Assembly (NCBI GenBank): GCA_038373885.1
Contig: JAWZYV010000080.1
Coordinates: forward strand, 1 to 64,000
Length of the DNA stretch: 64,000 nucleotides
Source: Cheiracanthium punctorium
Taxonomy: Eukaryota > Arthropoda > Arachnida > Araneae > Cheiracanthiidae
Direction: 5' to 3'
Shown here: positions 60,101 through 64,000 of the stretch, in pieces
How positions within the stretch are numbered: the first letter of the stretch is position 1
How the letters are laid out: the number at the start of each line of letters is the position of its first letter
Notes under the pieces: model-generated
Told to the model about the DNA's origin: nothing
Seen by the model: the letters and a program-made list of their open reading frames with translations, nothing else
Database searches by the model: none
Made by a program: the position numbers and the translations under genes

Positions 60101-62989
60101 TGAAGAACTGCTGATGCGATTGCTGCAGCAGCTCTATCAGATACGCCATATCGGTCACATGTTTTTGACAAAGATGACAAGCTGAGTTTTGGCTTTTTCT
60201 TGGACACTTGGTGCTTTGAAAAACACAGTTCTAAGCCATCATCTATTTCTTCAGTATCTTCTGACTCATCCAATATAAGAGGGGCTCGTGGGGAAAGTTC
60301 AACTCTGTTCTCCTGTTTATCCTCATATGTCACAGAAGCATAATATTGTTCTAGTTTTTGATTTCTATCATGTGGCTTTTCTATTTTTTTTATTTGTGAA
60401 ACGTCTATACCACCAATAACCATTTTCCTGTCAGTCCTCTGATCCGTCAGAAAAAGTTGTTCTTCTTTCTTTTGGGCATTTGCATTGGAAAACGTTTCAA
60501 AATTCAAATCAAATGTGCGGGTAGATAGACTCAGAATAAATAAAAAATGTTTTAGGGTACGCTTTTTGAAAGGTTTGGTCACATTCTTAAAGCTATTAAA
60601 AATCAATTTGGCAAAATATAATTTTTCGCTCAACCCTAGTGTACATGGCTGTCCCACACATGAGCTGTTGTGGTAGTGAGTTTATTATAAATTCATTAAT
60701 ATCAGGTATAAAAAAATATTGAAAATTGGTATCCAGGGTTAAAATTGCCCAAACTTTTCGGATATAGAGTAAAATTCAAATTAATTGGAAAAATAAGTTG
60801 GTACATATTTAAAAATGAAAATAAGCCCTGGCAAATTTTATACATAGAAAACTAAAGTATACATTATTCATAAATTATTGTCATACAGAGAGTCACATAC
60901 ATTAAACAATGGTCGAATAATAAGTAGATGAAACTTTCTTTTTTCATAGCTGAAAATAAATACTGCTAGAAAAATAATTTTCAAAAGGACCAGAAAAGTC
61001 AAACTGAGTACTTAACTTACAAAATTATTCCCAGAAATAATACAAAAAATAAATTAAAGCTATGATTCCAAATCCCTTAGATCTTACACTTGTGTAAAAA
61101 TCACAGAAAAAATAAATTACAAAAGAGATAAAATCTTGGATTTTTTTAAGCACTTTATTTTGAAATATTTTTTAAAAGCATTCAAATACTTTATATAGCA
61201 GTTGAAATATAAGTTGTTCTAAAATCAACACTTTAAAGCTATTAATTATGAATAGTTGAATTAATAATAAGAGATAATGTTGAAAAAACAAGGTTCTAAA
61301 ATTTATTGTAGAAATATAAAAAACTTACTCTAGTAGTTTTGCACATCAGCATTACTTTCTCAAAAATAAATACATATCTGTAACAAAACAAAACAAAAAA
61401 ACTACATAAAAGAAAATAATGGAATGCATTGTACGTAACTTCACTCTAACAAGTGACACAACAATACTGCTCTTATGCAGTTCATTTTATTAGTTTTTAA
61501 AGGATAGCTCAAATTCAAAAGTATTTTAAAACTATTATTATTATTATTTAGCTCTATTAGCATCAAACCATGAATAAACTTATGGTTTGTTTATGGCCAT
61601 AATACATAATCATATTATTTATGTATTATGGCCATAAAATTTTCAGCATAAAATTTTCAACATAATAATTTCAATCATAATTTCAAACATAAAATCTTCA
61701 ACAAAATGTTGAAAATTTTATAATTAAAAACTAAAAGTTAGAGATGTCTGCATAGGAATTGTAGTCAATTTTTAATCATCTTGCAAAAAATGTTCTGCAA
61801 TCATGAACAAAATTTACCAAGTTTTTTTTTTTTTTTTTATTCTCAAAAAATTGGAATGGTGACTCAAATTTAGCCAGCTGTATAGAGCCAAATATTTTAA
61901 TCAGTAGACATGCAGGATTAACAAACTAAGGATAACATTTAATTTATAGGAAGTTAAATGATCTGTATACATAAATTCTGATAAAAATTTAAATCTTAAA
62001 TTGAAAAATTTTACAACTGATTCAAGATACATTAGTGCACAAAATTCCAGTTCAACTAAAGACTGGGAATTCAGCAAAATATTGATTACAAGATTTGTCC
62101 AAAACAAACAGTGCAAGTTAAATAAAAGCATATAAGAAAACTTGGGTATTTTGATTCTATTAAGATAGGTTGTGATGAATAAAATATAACCGTATAATAC
62201 AACTACAAAGTACTTGTTTGTAAGTGAATGGCTATAAAACACATCTTATAGGAAATGTATACGTCATTTTATTGGTTATATACATATATATCATTAGTTA
62301 CAAATTAAAATTAAAATTTGTAATCAATATGAGAAAAATTATAATATAATTTTGTTGAATCTAAGTTTTTCGAAGTTAAAAATTAAAAGAGGAGATGAGC
62401 AGTAAATATAAAGAATTTTAAATACTAGAATTATTTACCTATTTTTTAGTCTGTTGTCATCATGGGATCTAATTTTCAGTTCACCATCTTTAAGAAGTCG
62501 GCCATAGTCTTTAAGTTCTAAATCTTCTGGCTGTGAGAAAAATATGTTGCGAATTTTGTTATCAGCTAGTCATGATAGAAATATAATTCTTAAAAAAGGC
62601 GGGGCAGGGGGAGGGTGAGATAATTGCTTAAAAATACATCATGTCAAATGTATGCTTACCATTCGTAAGTCAGTGATACTATTTTGAATATCCCTAATAA
62701 TTTGTAACGTTTCATTGTCTCTCTTTACTTCATTGATATAATGAGCAAGATCCTAAAAGTATAAAATGCACAAGTTGTTTTTTCAGCTAGGCAGTGTCAT
62801 AAAAATATCACTTAAAGAAAAAAGTATTAAATATCAATAAATTCCACATTTTAACAAACACCAAAATTGTTTTAAATATGAGTATAAGTACATAGAAAAG
62901 CACAATTTGGCTCTTACCACCATGGCATCTAAAGCTTTTTGCAAATTAAAATAATCATCATGTGTTTTTGGTGTATTCTTGATAAGTTC
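9278..62989 (-). CDS. vav: Vav-family Rho/Rac guanine-nucleotide exchange factor (3' 17 coding exons)
   Basis: Vav proteins activate Rho/Rac GTPases after tyrosine-kinase signalling: DH-PH-C1 carries the exchange activity and SH3-SH2-SH3 recruits the protein to receptors and adaptors. The coding exons on the minus strand are 62989-62918, 62752-62660, 62530-62439, 61377-61329, 52860-52759, 46009-45900, 44530-44429, 44256-44225, 32314-32171, 30287-30181, 29129-29076, 28968-28865, 25820-25704, 13255-13162, 11882-11774, 10650-10508 and 9322-9278. Every junction is GT-AG, all phases join, and the total is 1569 bp including TGA. The domain order, the C1 core GIFYQGYLC and the closing SH2-SH3 pair are diagnostic of Vav. 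CH, the acidic region and most of DH lie beyond the right edge. Introns reach about 12 kb and are filled with transposons. Transcription start and regulation are not visible. Confidence 0.95.
9660..10080 (+). pseudogene. decayed Tc1/mariner-like transposase fragment
   Basis: One plus-strand frame reads EEALPELLDSVPNAVQNIMW followed by FQQDRSPAHF. The WFQ-D--PAHF block is the central catalytic Asp region of an IS630/Tc1/mariner-type DDE transposase. Later fragments of the same protein (for example LDELYEVNQSHFA) appear in other frames, so it is heavily frameshifted. It lies in the last vav intron and follows a T run at 9638-9659. No terminal repeats were found. Confidence 0.6.
10354..10396. 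repeat. CT microsatellite with T tail
   Basis: About 15 TC units followed by a run of T. It lies 112 bp beyond the SH3 exon's donor in the last vav intron. Confidence 0.9.
10508..10650 (-). CDS. vav: vav exon: C-terminal SH3 domain, main part
   Basis: EALYDFQANSPNMLTLHKGD and GWWKGKIDKN contain the canonical ALYDF, GD and WW signatures of an SH3 domain. The donor is GTAATG. Confidence 0.95.
11185..11572. repeat. 173-bp tandem repeat, about 2.2 copies
   Basis: The block beginning GAGCTCAAATTGGGTATA recurs at 11195, 11368 and, decayed, at 11541, giving a 173-bp period. The frame open across both units is a by-product of the repeat. It is intronic. Confidence 0.85.
11774..11882 (-). CDS. vav: vav exon: end of SH2 domain
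   Basis: ELVNWYKENSLSESF matches ELVEFYQQNSLKDCF of vertebrate Vav, and LMIPYK matches the closing L-FPFK strand. It ends in phase 1. Confidence 0.95.
12168..12640. mobile_element. foldback element with long inverted arms
   Basis: Two arms of about 175 bp (12168-12345 and 12466-12640) are imperfect inverted copies. Matching blocks include TGTAACAAAATGT and GGGCAAAC...TTTGCAAATCTGGTT. A spacer of about 120 bp separates them. There is no coding region. It is a foldback or long-TIR non-autonomous transposon in a vav intron. Confidence 0.7.
12648..12711. repeat. near-perfect hairpin
   Basis: Arms ATACTACTATAATCAATAAG and the reverse complement of CTTATTGACTATAGTATTAT pair across a loop of about 16 bp. 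It directly abuts the foldback element and may be its terminus. Confidence 0.65.
13162..13255 (-). CDS. vav: vav exon: SH2 domain, middle
   Basis: QVKHMRVCSADNGQQFYLSE corresponds to the VKHIKI...YRI strands of Vav SH2. It is separated from the previous exon by a 12.4-kb intron holding the copia/hAT nest. Confidence 0.93.
14052..14752. mobile_element. long-TIR DNA element
   Basis: Arms of about 230 bp (14052-14280 and 14519-14752) are inverted copies at roughly 80% by eye. They share TTCTTTATCTATTAGAGATA and TTTTCAAAAAGTT. The middle has no transposase frame. It is a non-autonomous element in the 12.4-kb vav intron. Confidence 0.75.
15637..16555 (+). repeat. 5' LTR of the copia element
   Basis: Starts TGTTGG and ends CCTTCA. 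It contains a TATA-like box TATATAA at 16143-16149 and AATAAA near 16492. It also has two octamer-type ATGCAAAT motifs (near 16038 and 16080) and a palindrome around GTTCGCACTTGCGAAC. Confidence 0.95.
16143..16149 (+). promoter_or_regulatory. TATA-like box in the 5' LTR
   Basis: TATATAA lies near the middle of the LTR, where the U3/R boundary is expected. It is the likely core promoter of the retrotransposon. The same motif recurs in the 3' LTR near 22139. Confidence 0.55.
16559..16570 (+). other. primer binding site for tRNA-iMet
   Basis: TGGTAGCAGAGC begins three bases after the 5' LTR. It is complementary to the 3' end of metazoan initiator-methionine tRNA including CCA. It primes minus-strand DNA synthesis, as is usual in copia elements. 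Confidence 0.9.
17062..18264 (+). pseudogene. copia gag and protease segment
   Basis: Translation from the first ATG (17062; the frame is open from a TTG upstream) gives about 400 residues. FPKLNGENYRQWSYSMEMLL is the copia Gag N-terminus. CFKCGQIGHISPNC is the nucleocapsid CCHC zinc knuckle, at about residue 253. WIVDSGSSNHF carries the Asp-Ser-Gly active site of the aspartic protease. A one-base frameshift around 18215-18240 sends the frame to a premature stop, and the downstream protein continues in another frame. Gag itself is intact. Confidence 0.9.
18236..18755 (+). pseudogene. copia integrase segment, N-terminal
   Basis: This segment continues the polyprotein after the first frameshift. 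WHKRLGH and CEPCVQAK supply the HHCC zinc-binding residues of integrase. LDVWDSTVGPSYGNARYLLT carries the first catalytic Asp. A second frameshift at about 18725-18745 ends this frame with RSSR-stop. The next part of integrase resumes in the third frame with no missing sequence evident. Confidence 0.88.
18740..20176 (+). pseudogene. copia integrase C-terminus and first part of reverse transcriptase
   Basis: VGSDRGMEF carries the second integrase Asp and NPYSPEMNGVAERLNRTMAE the catalytic Glu. RT begins around SYEEALQSPAAAQW, followed by WVYKLK, ARLVAQGF, HIDVKCAYLYGEL (first RT Asp) and KKALYGLHQAGRQW. An in-frame TAA at 20174 interrupts the frame 11 codons before the ORF resumes with VYF. 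It looks like a point nonsense change because both sides are colinear with copia RT. Confidence 0.88.
20368..20787 (+). repeat. 420-bp direct tandem repeat, copy 1
   Basis: Identical to copy 2 at every position I compared. The junction has 2-bp microhomology (TT). Confidence 0.97.
20788..21207 (+). repeat. 420-bp direct tandem repeat, copy 2
   Basis: Perfect second copy of 20368-20787. It keeps the reading frame because 420 is divisible by three. Confidence 0.97.
21613..21628 (+). other. polypurine tract
   Basis: GAGGAAGAAAGGGGGA lies three bases before the 3' LTR. It primes plus-strand DNA synthesis. Confidence 0.85.
21632..22550 (+). repeat. 3' LTR of the copia element
   Basis: It is 919 bp, the same length as the 5' LTR, with about a dozen substitutions and no indels seen. 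The first octamer site carries a substitution just outside the ATGCAAAT core. Confidence 0.95.
23949..25703. other. intronic sequence, no feature recognised
   Basis: AT-rich vav intron with a TA/GT run (23941-23970) and a C run (about 24878-24891). No exon, frame or paired terminal repeat was found. Confidence 0.5.
25704..25820 (-). CDS. vav: vav exon: SH2 domain, N-terminal half
   Basis: It encodes FAGVMDRDTAAKKLEEL and GTFLLRIS. The Arg of FLLR is the phosphotyrosine-binding residue of the SH2 FLVR motif and is intact. It ends SYAISI, as in Vav SH2 (FAISIK). Confidence 0.95.
26390..26660. mobile_element. piggyBac-like MITE
   Basis: It is flanked by TTAA on both sides (26386-26389 and 26661-26664). 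The imperfect inverted ends are CCTTTAACATACCAAG and, in reverse, TTCTTAACACACC. An internal inverted pair surrounds GAGGTCCTCAGA-type motifs. There is no coding capacity. Confidence 0.55.
27361..27541. mobile_element. hAT MITE (family M, copy 1)
   Basis: This 181-bp element is bounded by a perfect 8-bp duplication AGATTCAG (27353-27360 and 27542-27549). The ends are CAAGGGCAGATTAA and, in reverse, CAGTGGCGGATTAA. A second copy with its own 8-bp duplication is at 42620-42772. Confidence 0.88.
28340..28369. repeat. A homopolymer of 30
   Basis: Long A run in an intron. No retrotransposon body was recognised beside it. Confidence 0.9.
28865..28968 (-). CDS. vav: vav exon: SH3-SH2 linker
   Basis: It begins KRPPSYENPF and ends LEGHDW, where the Trp codon is split and begins the SH2 domain. 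The linker is otherwise low in recognisable motifs. Confidence 0.9.
29076..29129 (-). CDS. vav: vav exon: N-terminal SH3 domain, end
   Basis: The exon is 18 codons: GYVSRTGKTGFFPPEHVE. G-FFP--HV is the canonical last SH3 strand (G-FP--YV). Phase 0 at both ends. Confidence 0.93.
30181..30287 (-). CDS. vav: vav exon: N-terminal SH3 domain, first part
   Basis: KARFAYRGPPDHLSF and DDEIYVTKQ fit the SH3 ALYDY/RT-loop pattern, and the exon ends at CWE where the SH3 Trp sits. As far as I recall, Drosophila Vav lacks this N-terminal SH3, so its presence here is worth noting. Confidence 0.92.
31250..31913. mobile_element. hAT fragment, relative of 46918-50491
   Basis: Several blocks match the element at 46918-50491, for example ATGAAATTTTTTCTTTACTA, which is shared with about 49809-49828. 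The right end TTTAGGCAGTCCTG matches that element's TTTTAGGCAGCCCTG. No left end was found. This copy lacks the insertion that the other copy carries at 47586-49645. Confidence 0.6.
32171..32314 (-). CDS. vav: vav exon: end of C1 and proline-rich linker
   Basis: It encodes CNVAVHKECIPYVRGCG, supplying the last zinc ligands, and then LPPRPPSNVIVP, a proline-rich SH3-binding-type linker. The intron before it is 11.9 kb and contains the tandem duplication and a transposon stack. Confidence 0.94.
32362..32533. mobile_element. decayed Tigger-type MITE
   Basis: The right end read in reverse is CAGTAGAACCTGTTAAAGTG next to TA. The left side has a degraded counterpart around TGTAACCTGTCTAATGTGAC. 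It lies just upstream, in the sense of vav transcription, of the C1/proline exon. Confidence 0.5.
32608..32848 (+). mobile_element. tRNA-derived SINE
   Basis: The head contains a Pol III B-box-like GGGTTCAACTCC and a second GGTTTGATCCCTGG. It follows an A-box-like region (ATGGTGGGTAACGC), and the 3' end is A-rich. The overall length of about 240 bp suits a tRNA SINE. Confidence 0.6.
33454..34034. mobile_element. Tigger-type MITE
   Basis: The ends are CAGTGTTACCTTGAGATAC and, in reverse, CAGTGGTAACTTGATATGC. Both are flanked by TA. The 581-bp interior has no transposase frame. Confidence 0.75.
34776..34796. repeat. AC microsatellite
   Basis: About ten AC units beside the sequence TCCTACTATATAA. 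Confidence 0.85.
35570..35825 (-). mobile_element. tRNA-derived SINE
   Basis: On the minus strand GTGGCTGAGAGCATAGC resembles an A box. GGTTCAAAACC, about 45 nt later, resembles a B box, in the spacing of a tRNA-Ser/Leu-like head. The 3' limit is uncertain. Confidence 0.5.
36587..36721 (+). repeat. GGGAGCA minisatellite-like array, copy A
   Basis: Repeats of the form TTTGGGAGCAGAAAAATTC, some with GGGAGCACC added, start just inside a CAGGGATGTTAAC terminus. They are probably subterminal repeats of the element, which transposases commonly bind. Confidence 0.7.
36951..37052. mobile_element. 102-bp hAT-type remnant (also at 39182-39283)
   Basis: The ends CAGGAGTCAGCAACC and, in reverse, CAGGGATTGGCAACC resemble the termini of Charlie-like hAT elements. 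No clear 8-bp duplication was found. The second copy arises from the tandem duplication. Confidence 0.45.
38421..40657. repeat. 2.23-kb tandem duplication, unit B
   Basis: Second copy, longer by a G-run expansion near 40425-40440 (16 G against 9) and with one fewer A near 40200-40214. Only this copy is continuous with the right-hand ends of the elements it contains. Confidence 0.95.
38818..38952 (+). repeat. GGGAGCA minisatellite-like array, copy B
   Basis: Copy of 36587-36721 produced by the tandem duplication, here in the complete element 38793-42135. Confidence 0.7.
40322..41742. mobile_element. TA-flanked DNA element with perfect 25-bp inverted ends
   Basis: CCGTAATTTATGGAAGAAAC continuing to CGCCGC occurs at 40322-40346 and exactly inverted at 41718-41742. 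Both ends are flanked by TA. Further AAACGCCG motifs lie inside the ends. A truncated left end is at 38092-38425. There is no recognisable transposase; it is mariner-like by target site only. Confidence 0.7.
41936..42112 (-). repeat. 91-bp subterminal tandem repeat
   Basis: Two units starting at 41936 and 42027. Each carries several TTCGGCGCA motifs, read TGCGCCGAA from the right terminus inward. They form the right subterminal region of the element ending at 42135. Confidence 0.75.
42620..42772. mobile_element. hAT MITE (family M, copy 2)
   Basis: This 153-bp element has a perfect 8-bp duplication GACTGTCC (42612-42619 and 42773-42780). The ends are CAAGGGTGGATTAA and, in reverse, CAGTGGCAGATTAA. 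It interrupts the hAT transposase remnant. Same family as 27361-27541. Confidence 0.88.
42965..43126. mobile_element. hAT-like MITE
   Basis: The ends are CAGGGGTTGCGCTG and, in reverse, CAGGGGTCGCGCTG. The flanking direct repeat TATACCC is 7 bp (42958-42964 and 43127-43133). It interrupts the N-terminal region of the transposase remnant. Confidence 0.75.
44225..44256 (-). CDS. vav: vav exon: C1 zinc finger core (32-bp micro-exon)
   Basis: This micro-exon encodes GIFYQGYLCA, nearly identical to the GTFYQGY-C core of all Vav proteins. It is too short for ORF finding. It is supported by flanking CTAG and GTAAG sites and exact phase. Confidence 0.93.
44429..44530 (-). CDS. vav: vav exon: first half of C1 zinc finger
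   Basis: HMFQLHSFDKATSCVECEKL carries the first zinc ligands (His, then Cys-x2-Cys) of the atypical C1 domain that stabilises DH-PH in Vav. It joins in phase 2 to the 32-bp exon. Confidence 0.95.
44833..45630 (+). mobile_element. Tigger-type element retaining only the transposase C-terminus
   Basis: The ends CAGTGCACACCGGTTATAAC and, in reverse, CAGTAGGCACCGGTTATAAC are flanked by TA. The 798-bp element contains only the acidic C-terminal tail of a pogo/Tigger-type transposase on the plus strand. It lies in the vav intron between the PH and C1 exons. Confidence 0.8.
45160..45423 (+). pseudogene. Tigger transposase C-terminal fragment
   Basis: An open stretch reads DSDDSEEETEES, then AAKIFSRFFECRSDDAETLQ, and ends QKKMTDYLSQ-stop. 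The acidic block, the helical segment and the Q-x2-M-x2-Y end parallel the tail of the fuller transposase at 56042-57558. The DNA-binding and DDE domains are absent. Confidence 0.7.
45900..46009 (-). CDS. vav: vav exon: end of PH domain
   Basis: It encodes WSYSWLLAHRNN and then the closing PH helix TMYAKTEEMRRKWIDAINRA. This closely resembles the YAKTEELKRKW motif of vertebrate Vav proteins. It ends in phase 2. Confidence 0.95.
47898..48212 (-). pseudogene. hAT transposase dimerisation-domain fragment
   Basis: The frame reads LLPTIMFAILIVPHSNASCN, then a stop, then LFSLVRKNQTDFRPNLSSET. This is the hAT C-terminal dimerisation motif (P-SNA--ER-FS). One in-frame stop and the absence of the catalytic core mark it as dead. 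Its sequence is close to the remnant at 42410-42610. Confidence 0.7.
48343..49159. mobile_element. hAT element, innermost of the nest
   Basis: A perfect 8-bp duplication ATAGACAC (48335-48342 and 49160-49167) flanks ends TAGAGATGAG and, in reverse, TTAGAGATAAG. Both arms carry clusters of GGGCTCGGGCTC, likely subterminal binding sites. No coding region. Confidence 0.85.
50492..51401. other. intronic sequence, no feature recognised
   Basis: AT-rich DNA without exons or paired termini. Confidence 0.5.
51402..51536. mobile_element. short Tigger-type MITE
   Basis: CAGTAGGAATTTGAATTT and, in reverse, CAGTAGAGTCTCGACAG are flanked by TA. At 135 bp, the ends agree mainly in the first six bases plus a TTTGAATTT block. 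Confidence 0.5.
52143..52698. mobile_element. MITE with TGATCTCTCA-type ends
   Basis: Inverted ends around ATGATCTCTCATTTACGAG and, in reverse, TATAGTGATCTCTCACTTAT. The exact boundary and target duplication are uncertain. Its interior (about 52370-52480) is similar to the sequence around 53965-54690, which carries a piggyBac MITE. Confidence 0.45.
52759..52860 (-). CDS. vav: vav exon: PH domain middle
   Basis: The exon has 34 codons in phase 0 and contains YSYKEALVLLDYKVED, the Vav 'Y-LKE...L-D--V-D' block. The preceding intron is about 8.5 kb and holds a Tigger element, a novel-type TIR element and a piggyBac MITE. Confidence 0.9.
54040..54643. mobile_element. piggyBac MITE
   Basis: TTAA flanks both sides (54036-54039 and 54644-54647). 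The ends CCCGTAAGCAGGCG are perfect 14-bp inverted repeats. A 31-T run lies inside. A paralogous sequence at 52370-52480 has a single uninterrupted TTAA at the matching place, confirming the boundaries. Confidence 0.88.
55907..58064 (-). mobile_element. Tigger/pogo DNA transposon, nearly intact
   Basis: The ends CAGTGGAACCTCGATTTTAC and, in reverse, CAGTGGAACCCCGATTTTAC (one mismatch) are flanked by TA. The 2158-bp element carries one transposase gene on the minus strand. The only obvious defect is a one-base frameshift in a homopolymer. Repeated CGTACGAAACGGG-like motifs lie near both ends. Confidence 0.92.
56042..57558 (-). pseudogene. Tigger/pogo transposase, one homopolymer frameshift
   Basis: The protein starts at 57558 (MSKRKCFSVAEKAEIIEKA) with a psq/CENP-B N-terminal helix-turn-helix. 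A run of ten A (57376-57367) shifts the frame. The second frame, open from 57358, starts with the CENP-B-type second helix-turn-helix (FEELEKILYEWFKQART). It continues with DDE-like catalytic motifs FNADETRLFF, ILFVDQCTAHV and QPCDLGIIRSFK, then an acidic stretch. The C-terminal end is KQSKITDFFK, where Q-x2-I-x2-FF is a PCNA-interacting box; such a motif is known in Drosophila pogo transposase. The homopolymer could be a sequencing error, in which case the gene would be intact. Confidence 0.9.
58067..58767. other. intronic sequence, no feature recognised
   Basis: AT-rich gap between the Tigger element and the next TIR element. Confidence 0.5.
59210..60423 (-). pseudogene. unrecognised transposase-like protein, broken
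   Basis: The frame is open through 60657-60079, including part of the terminal repeat, and Met at 60423 is a possible start. Visible motifs in order are LSKTCDRYGVSDRAAAAIAS, VIDRSKLLRE, VTAIYFDGRKDK, VAVGCDDTATNTGENSGVI, LQWITCLLHMNELPLTHL and FLDGATTGPSSYSGTIGRLL. Between them lie stops near 60075-60080, frameshifts near 59940 and 59860, and a piggyBac MITE. D-x2-TNTG followed by W-x2-C-x2-H recalls the Asp and C-x2-H region of hAT and related RNase-H-fold transposases, but that is inference. The protein stops soon after 59210 and the C-terminus appears deleted. Confidence 0.6.
59375..59650. mobile_element. piggyBac MITE inserted in the TIR element
   Basis: TTAA lies on both sides (59371-59374 and 59651-59654). 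The ends are CCCATTTGTGCCT and, in reverse, CCCATTTATGCCT. At 276 bp it interrupts the protein between NELPLTHL and FLDGATTGP, which resume on either side. Confidence 0.88.
60646..61328. other. intronic sequence, no feature recognised
   Basis: AT-rich vav intron up to the 49-bp PH exon. Confidence 0.5.
61329..61377 (-). CDS. vav: vav exon: PH domain strand (49 bp)
   Basis: After one shared base this tiny exon encodes YVFIFEKVMLMCKTTR, matching the PH segment that reads RYAFLLDKALLICKRR in vertebrate Vav. It was missed by ORF length but is confirmed by flanking ACAG and GTAAGT sites and by phase. Confidence 0.92.
61591..61638. repeat. perfect hairpin in vav intron
   Basis: TTATGGCCATAATACATAA is repeated inverted after a loop of about nine bases. 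It follows a second small inverted repeat (AACCAT...ATGGTT, 61567-61587). Confidence 0.8.
62439..62530 (-). CDS. vav: vav exon: DH-PH junction and first PH strands
   Basis: It encodes DYGRLLKDGELKIRSH, equivalent to the Vav YGRPKIDGELKI start of the PH domain. It ends in phase 2 and completes an Arg codon in the next exon. Confidence 0.93.
62660..62752 (-). CDS. vav: vav exon: end of DH domain
   Basis: The exon has 31 codons in phase 0. The motif INEVKRDNETL is the hallmark C-terminal DH helix of Vav, which contacts the GTPase. Splice sites are TTTTAG before and GTAAGC after. Confidence 0.93.
62918..62989 (-). CDS. vav: vav exon: DH (RhoGEF) domain, helical segment
   Basis: This 24-codon exon, phase 0 at both ends, encodes ELIKNTPKTHDDYFNLQKAL followed by DAMV. 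It matches the late DH region of Vav proteins (pattern ELL-K-T...L--ALDAM). The preceding DH exons are outside the window. Confidence 0.9.
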
Positions 62990-64000
62990 CTGAAAATAGA
63001 TTAGATACATTAAGCTACAAGGAAGTATCATTTTTCATCTTAGTTAAAAAGCTAAAGAGAACTAAACTAACTATTTTGTTAAGTTTAATAGAGCATTTGC
63101 ACTTTATAAAATTCCAGTAATATTTGGATAGGAAAATTCATGTTTCTTTCATAACAGCCAAAAGTTCAAATGCGTTTCTAACTATCATTTTTAACAATTA
63201 AATAACAACATGTTTAAAAGTCAAAACATGAAAATGAGCATAACAGCTACAGTACAACCTTGATTATTCAATGTAATTGGTGCTGATTTCTTTTATTTAC
63301 AAATGAAGCTTCTCTTTTGAGCACAATTATTTACAACACAATGCACAATTATGTATGCTATTTCAATGCTTTCATATTACATCAGCTTTCTGCCAAAATA
63401 AGTAATATAGCACCAAGAAAATATGAAATAAATTAATTGAACTATCCTGAACAATCTAGATCATTGAACTAGGTAGTTCAAGACTAAAGTTCATTAACGC
63501 CCGAATTCACCATTAACTTCAACTGGCAGTTCAGTAACTCCCAGTTGGACAACTCCACTGGTCAGTCCAAAATTCATATTCACTGTTAACTGGAGAGAAA
63601 AAGTTAGCAAACCTGAGATTCCTCAACCTAGGTTGAAACTGGGACAATCAATGTGGTTGAAACGCGGCTCGACTGAATCGAAACACTCACTGATCAATTG
63701 TTCACAAAGCATTGGGAGTTTGCATTACATGGTAGTTGATCCTTTCGCACCTCTCCAAGTGACCCCGCAATCGCTCTGCTTTCTCCCTCTCCCATCTCCC
63801 CTCATGCCTCTTTGTCTACAAAGAAGGAGAGAGCCAGTTCTGAGAAGGAATGGAAGGGGGAAGCTAATTTTTCGGGGGAAATCTTAACTAAGCATGCTCG
63901 GTTATTTTTAAAACTTACTCTATAGCAAGGTTGAGTTTCTCAACATGGGTGGGGATTTTGGGGGCAGTTTAGTTCCTGTCCGGTAAATGGTGAATACCAT
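62990..64000. other. vav intron, no further exon found
   Basis: No upstream DH exon was found here, so the next one lies beyond the window. A single Tigger-like end (CAGTACAACCTTGATTATTC, about 63252) has no partner in the window. Confidence 0.5.

Larger units (their letters stand above)
58774..60639 (-). mobile_element. TIR element with an unrecognised protein
   Basis: The ends TTAGGGTGGAGC and, in reverse, CTAGGGTTGAGC are flanked on both sides by TGTACA (58768-58773 and 60640-60645). TGTACA is itself palindromic, so it may be a 6-bp target duplication or part of the inverted repeats. The minus strand carries a broken protein (see 59210-60423). A piggyBac MITE is inserted at 59375-59650. 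I do not recognise the superfamily. Confidence 0.65.

Noticed and set aside
60079..60657. Treating the 192-residue frame as a host gene
   Set aside because: It runs into the terminal inverted repeat of a mobile element, is followed by stops and frameshifts, and its downstream part is interrupted by a MITE.
63250..63290. Tigger-like terminus CAGTACAACCTTGATTATTC
   Set aside because: A TA precedes it, but no partner end occurs before the window ends.
1..64000. CRISPR arrays, tRNA or rRNA genes, prokaryotic operons
   Set aside because: Both strands were scanned by eye; only tRNA-like SINE heads and tandem repeats without spacer structure were seen.

Overview
This is AT-rich eukaryotic nuclear DNA. 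One host gene is split into many short exons joined by GT-AG introns, and the introns are crowded with DNA transposons. The conserved gene and the repertoire of Tigger/pogo, piggyBac-like, hAT and Ty1/copia elements point to an arthropod. An arachnid is plausible, but that is inference from the type of elements and was not tested.

The only host gene I can support is a minus-strand orthologue of vav, a Rho/Rac guanine-nucleotide exchange factor. I could place seventeen coding exons, between 62989 and 9278. Their phases are all compatible and they add up to 1569 bp (522 codons plus stop). In order they encode the end of the DH (RhoGEF) domain, PH, an atypical C1 zinc finger, a proline-rich linker, SH3, SH2 and a C-terminal SH3. 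The CH domain, the acidic region and most of DH lie beyond the right edge. Positions 1-9277 are downstream of the stop codon and hold only MITEs and simple repeats.

Everything else is intronic mobile DNA, much of it nested:
- 13.2-25.7 kb: a long inverted-repeat element and a hAT-type element with an 8-bp target duplication (15261-23940). The hAT is split by a 6.9-kb Ty1/copia LTR retrotransposon with 919-bp LTRs, tRNA-iMet primer site and 5-bp target duplication. Its coding region is broken by two frameshifts and a stop and carries a perfect 420-bp in-frame duplication.
- 25.8-32.2 kb: two MITEs and part of a hAT relative.
- 32.3-44.2 kb: SINEs, Tigger derivatives and a piggyBac-like repeat split by a hAT-like element, which is itself invaded by at least four others. 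A near-identical 2.23-kb tandem duplication overlies this.
- 46.0-52.7 kb: a three-deep hAT nest.
- 52.9-61.3 kb: a piggyBac MITE, a nearly intact Tigger element whose transposase ends in a PCNA-binding-type motif, and a terminal-inverted-repeat element with an unrecognised protein, split by a piggyBac MITE.

I saw no tRNA or rRNA genes, CRISPR arrays or prokaryotic features. The best candidates for something undescribed are the 58774-60639 element and a group of hAT-like elements with 6-bp rather than 8-bp target duplications.
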